Below, in pieces: positions 31,804 to 34,625 of a DNA stretch of 34,625 nt. A program made the translations under genes and the position numbers. Position 1 is the stretch's first letter; every line of letters starts with the position of its first letter. Under the pieces are notes generated by a model. That model saw only the letters and a list, made by a program, of their open reading frames with translations. It was not told where the DNA came from and did not search any database. Origin of the DNA: Paracoccus chinensis (GTDB taxonomy: Bacteria > Pseudomonadota > Alphaproteobacteria > Rhodobacterales > Rhodobacteraceae); the NCBI RefSeq assembly GCF_900102885.1, contig NZ_FNGE01000020.1:1-34625 (forward strand). Reading direction: 5' to 3'.

Positions 31804-33137
31804 GGCATCCGGCAAGCCTCCAGGGCCGGCTGTCGCTGTGGCTGACGCTGGGGGCTGCGGTGCTGTGGACGCTGGCCGCGGCCCTGACGGCCGGGCAGCT
31901 GCGCGACGAGATGAACGCGGTCTTCGACAGCGCGCTGGAGGAAGCCGGCCAGCGCCTGCTGCCGCTCGCCGTGCGCGACATCATCGGGCGGGACGAGGAG
32001 GACAGCCCCAGCCAGGGCGTGACCACGCTGCGCGCGCATGAGGAGCTTCTGACCTATGTCGTGCGGGACGCCGACGGCCGGGTGCTGCTTTATTCGCACC
32101 GGGCCGACCCGGCGGTCTTTCCGCCGGTCACCGGCATGGGCTTCACCACCACGCCCACCCACCGCATCTATTCGGACAGCGCCCTGCAGGGCACGATCAC
32201 CATTTCCGTGGCCGAGCCCCTGGCCCACCGCCATGCCGCCGCGCGCAAGGCCCTGGCCGGGCTGGCGCTGCCGCTCGCGCTGATCGTGCCGGCCAGCCTT
32301 CTCGGGGTCTGGGCCGCCGTCCGCGCGGCGATGGCCCCGATCCGGCGCTTCCGCGAAGGGATCGAGGCGCGGGGCCGGGGCGATCTCTCGCCCATCCCGG
32401 CCGAGGGGCTGCCTTCCGAGTTCCGGCCGAACGCGCGGGCGGTGAACCACCTGCTCGACCGCCTGCGCCGGGCGCTCCAAGCCGAGCGCAGCTTCACCGC
32501 CAACTCGGCCCATGAACTGCGGACGCCGGTCGCGGGCGCGCTGGCGCAGGTGCAGCGGCTGGTGCTCGAGGCCCCGGACGACGCCACCCGCGCCCGCGCC
32601 CGCGAGGTCGAGACCGCCCTGCAGCGGCTGGCGCGGCTGTCGGAAAAGCTGATGCAGCTTGCCCGCGCCGAGGGCGGGCGGTTGCAGGCCGAGGCGCCGG
32701 TCGATCTCGCGGCGGTCCTGCGGATGGTCGTGGCCGACATGACCCGCGACAACGGCGGCCGGATCGACCTGGCGCTGCCCGAGGCGGGCGTGCCCTCCGC
32801 CATCGACCCCGACACCTTCGCGATCCTCGCCCGCAACCTGATCGAGAACGCGCTGCGGCATGGCGACCACGGGGGCCGCGTCGAGGTCTCGCTGTCCCCC
32901 GCGGGCCTGCTGCGCGTGGTCAACGCGGGGCCGGCGGTCCCGGCTGACCGTCTCGGGCGCCTCACCCGCCCCTTCGAGCGCGGCGCGACCGAGGCGCAGG
33001 GCAGCGGGCTGGGGCTGGCCATCGCCCAGGCGATCGCCGAGGGCACCGGCGGGCGGCTGGACCTGCTCTCTCCGGCCGAGGGGCGGGCAGACGGCTTCGA
33101 GGCCAGATTTTCGACAAGCCGCGCCGGGTTGCGCTAG
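31800..33137 (+). CDS. Sensor histidine kinase
   Basis: The 445-residue protein begins at GTG 31800, which overlaps the regulator stop (GTGA); upstream in-frame codons lie inside that gene. It has a first membrane helix near 13-31, a periplasmic sensor of about 120 residues, a second helix near 153-175, HAMP-like linker, and the HisKA phosphoacceptor His238 in NSAHELRTPVAGALAQVQRL. ATP-binding boxes are NLIENALRHGD, the G box GSGLGLAIAQAIAEG and the F box preceding it (RPFERGAT). An acidic run (RDEEDS, 64-69) in the periplasmic part may bind cations. Its signal is unknown; the operon and targets suggest metal or redox stress. Confidence 0.92.
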
Positions 33138-33158
33138 GATCGGCAGAAGGAGTCCGCC

Positions 33159-34625
33159 ATGAAACGCATCGCGTCCCTCGATCTCTCGCTCGCGCTGTCG
33201 CTTGCGGCGGTGCTGGGGCTGGCCCTGGCAGCGGCGGGGCTGTGGCTGGGGAATGGCGCCCTTGGCTTCCTCGTCGCCCCCGGCCTCGCGCTGGTTTATC
33301 TGGCCGGCGGGGTCCCGGCGGCCACCCGCGCGCTGGGGTCGCTGTGGCACGACCATGTGCTCGACATCGACCTGCTGATGGTCGTGGCGGCGCTGGCGGC
33401 GGCGGCCGTGGGCGCGCCCTTCGAGGGGGCGGTGCTGCTGACGCTCTTCAGCCTTTCCAGCACGCTGGAGAAGCGCGCGCTCGGCCGCGCCCGCCGCGCG
33501 ATCGAGGCGCTGATGGCCCTGCGCCCCGAAACCGCGCTGCGGAAGGGACCGGACGGCACGGTCGCCGAGGTGCCCGCCGCCGATCTCGTCGCGGGCGACG
33601 CCGTGGTTCTGCGCCCCGGCGCCCGCGTTCCCGCGGATGGCGTGATCGTCCAGGGGCGCGGCGGCGTGGACGAGGCGCATATCACCGGCGAATCCATGCC
33701 CGTGTCCAAGGCGCCGGGCGATCCGGTCTTCGAAGGCACGGTGAACCTCGACGGCGTTCTGGACGTCACCGTGACGCGCGGGGTGGGCGACAGCACCATC
33801 GCCCGCATGATCCGGCTGGTGACCGAGGCGCAGGCCGCCAAGGCCCCGTCCGAGCGGTTCAGCACCTGGTTCGGCCAGCGCTATACCATCGCCGTGCTGG
33901 TCGGCGCGGCGCTTGCCTTTGCCGCCTTCCGCTGGCTGGGCCACGACTGGGACGGGGCGCTCTACAAGGCCGCCACGCTGCTGGTCGCGGCCAGCCCCTG
34001 CGCCATCGTCATCTCGGTCCCCGCGGCGATCCTGTCGGCCCTGTCGGCGGCCGCACGCGGGGGCGTGCTCTTCAAGGGCGGCGCCGCGCTGGAGACGCTG
34101 GCCGCGGTCGAGACCTTCGCCTTCGACAAGACCGGCACCCTGACCACCGGCCGGGCGACCGTCACGCAGGTGGTGGCGCTCGACGGCGACGAGGCCGGGT
34201 TCCTGTCTCGCCTCGCCGGGCTCGAGGCGCAGTCCGAGCATCACATCGCCGCCGCGATCCGCCGCGCGGCGAAGGCGCGAGGGCTTGCGCCCGCGCCGGT
34301 CGCAAGTACCGTCAACCGCGCCGGCAAGGGCATCGTCGGGACCGATCCCTCGGGCGAGATCTGGGCTGGCAACCCCTATCTCGCGGCCGAGATGGGGGCC
34401 GACCTCGGCCACCCGGCGCTCGCCGCGCTGGATGCGGGGGCGCAGACTCTGATCTATCTCGGACGCGGGCCGCAGCTTCTGGGCGCCGTGACCGTGGCCG
34501 ACGAGGCGCGGGCCAGCGCCGCCCCGGCGCTGGCCGCGCTGCGGGAGGGCGGCGTGCGGCAAATCGTGATGATGACCGGGGACCGGCGCCCCGTCGCCCT
34601 GCGGATCGGCGCGGAACTGGGCCTG
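33159..34625 (+). CDS. P1B-4-type metal ATPase (SPC motif), C-terminus outside window
   Basis: The gene runs off the right edge after 489 codons with no stop. It lacks N-terminal HMA or His-rich domains. Visible motifs are HITGESMPVSK (actuator), SPC at 279-281 in VAASPCAIVISVP, the P1B-4 signature of Co/Zn/Fe(II) exporters, Asp323 in AFDKTGTLTTG, and MTGDRRPVALRIGAEL. The nucleotide-binding motif reads SEHHIAAAI, where the usual SxHP proline is replaced by histidine. It begins 21 bases after the kinase gene with AGAAGGAG before its ATG, so it is probably co-transcribed with the two-component genes. The metal is not determined; Fe(II) or Zn/Co export would suit the context. Confidence 0.9.
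   Translation, partial: MKRIASLDLSLALSLAAVLGLALAAAGLWLGNGALGFLVAPGLALVYLAGGVPAATRALGSLWHDHVLDIDLLMVVAALAAAAVGAPFEGAVLLTLFSLSSTLEKRALGRARRAIEALMALRPETALRKGPDGTVAEVPAADLVAGDAVVLRPGARVPADGVIVQGRGGVDEAHITGESMPVSKAPGDPVFEGTVNLDGVLDVTVTRGVGDSTIARMIRLVTEAQAAKAPSERFSTWFGQRYTIAVLVGAALAFAAFRWLGHDWDGALYKAATLLVAASPCAIVISVPAAILSALSAAARGGVLFKGGAALETLAAVETFAFDKTGTLTTGRATVTQVVALDGDEAGFLSRLAGLEAQSEHHIAAAIRRAAKARGLAPAPVASTVNRAGKGIVGTDPSGEIWAGNPYLAAEMGADLGHPALAALDAGAQTLIYLGRGPQLLGAVTVADEARASAAPALAALREGGVRQIVMMTGDRRPVALRIGAELGL

Overview
The window is GC-rich, densely packed DNA, with many ATGA start/stop overlaps. It most resembles a chromosomal segment of a Paracoccus-like alphaproteobacterium (Rhodobacteraceae). 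The placement rests on gene content (TRAP transporter, anaerobic ubiquinone genes beside a Crp/Fnr regulator, a DUF6522-like protein) and codon use. No rRNA or tRNA gene, CRISPR array or intact insertion sequence was seen.

Region A (1-12.4 kb, all leftward) is one long catabolic unit. In transcription order it runs: TRAP transporter dctP, an intercistronic hairpin, dctQ, dctM, an IclR regulator, a fused enoyl-CoA hydratase/3-hydroxyacyl-CoA dehydrogenase, a thiolase, a large and a small acyl-CoA dehydrogenase subunit, a PaaI-type thioesterase, a PaaG-like hydratase/isomerase, an acyl-CoA ligase, and the start of ETF:ubiquinone oxidoreductase. The enzyme set matches the pim (pimelate/dicarboxylate) beta-oxidation operon of Rhodopseudomonas, here joined to its own importer and regulator. 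A near-palindrome upstream of dctP is a candidate IclR operator. A divergent polytopic membrane protein of unknown function (12.4-13.9 kb) follows.

Region B (13.9-20.6 kb) starts with a decayed transposase fragment. It then carries a Crp/Fnr regulator, a small DUF6522-like protein, and the oxygen-independent ubiquinone genes: ubiD-ubiX leftward and ubiT-ubiU-ubiV rightward. An FNR/DNR-type palindrome lies in the short divergent promoter between the two arms. UbiU and UbiV keep the four cysteines of their 4Fe-4S clusters at conserved spacing.

Region C (21-25.6 kb) holds a small His-rich periplasmic protein, a LysR regulator, a free-standing HMA metallochaperone, a P1B-type ATPase with an unusual CPG metal-site motif, and a BrnT/BrnA toxin-antitoxin pair.

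Region D (25.8 kb to the end) is the most unusual part. Two leftward operons encode secreted PepSY proteins, a cytochrome b561, a secreted DUF2271 protein with a flavinylation-type motif (DGITGAS), a PepSY-TM/flavodoxin/NAD(P)H-reductase fusion, and an ApbE flavin transferase. Divergent to them are an OmpR-type response regulator, its sensor kinase and a P1B-4 (SPC) metal ATPase cut by the window end. Repeated CTGACG-type tandem boxes lie 55-103 bases upstream of all three start codons and probably tie the locus together as one regulon. I infer an NAD(P)H-driven, flavin- and heme-based electron path across the inner membrane to periplasmic acceptors, possibly linked to metal (iron) stress.
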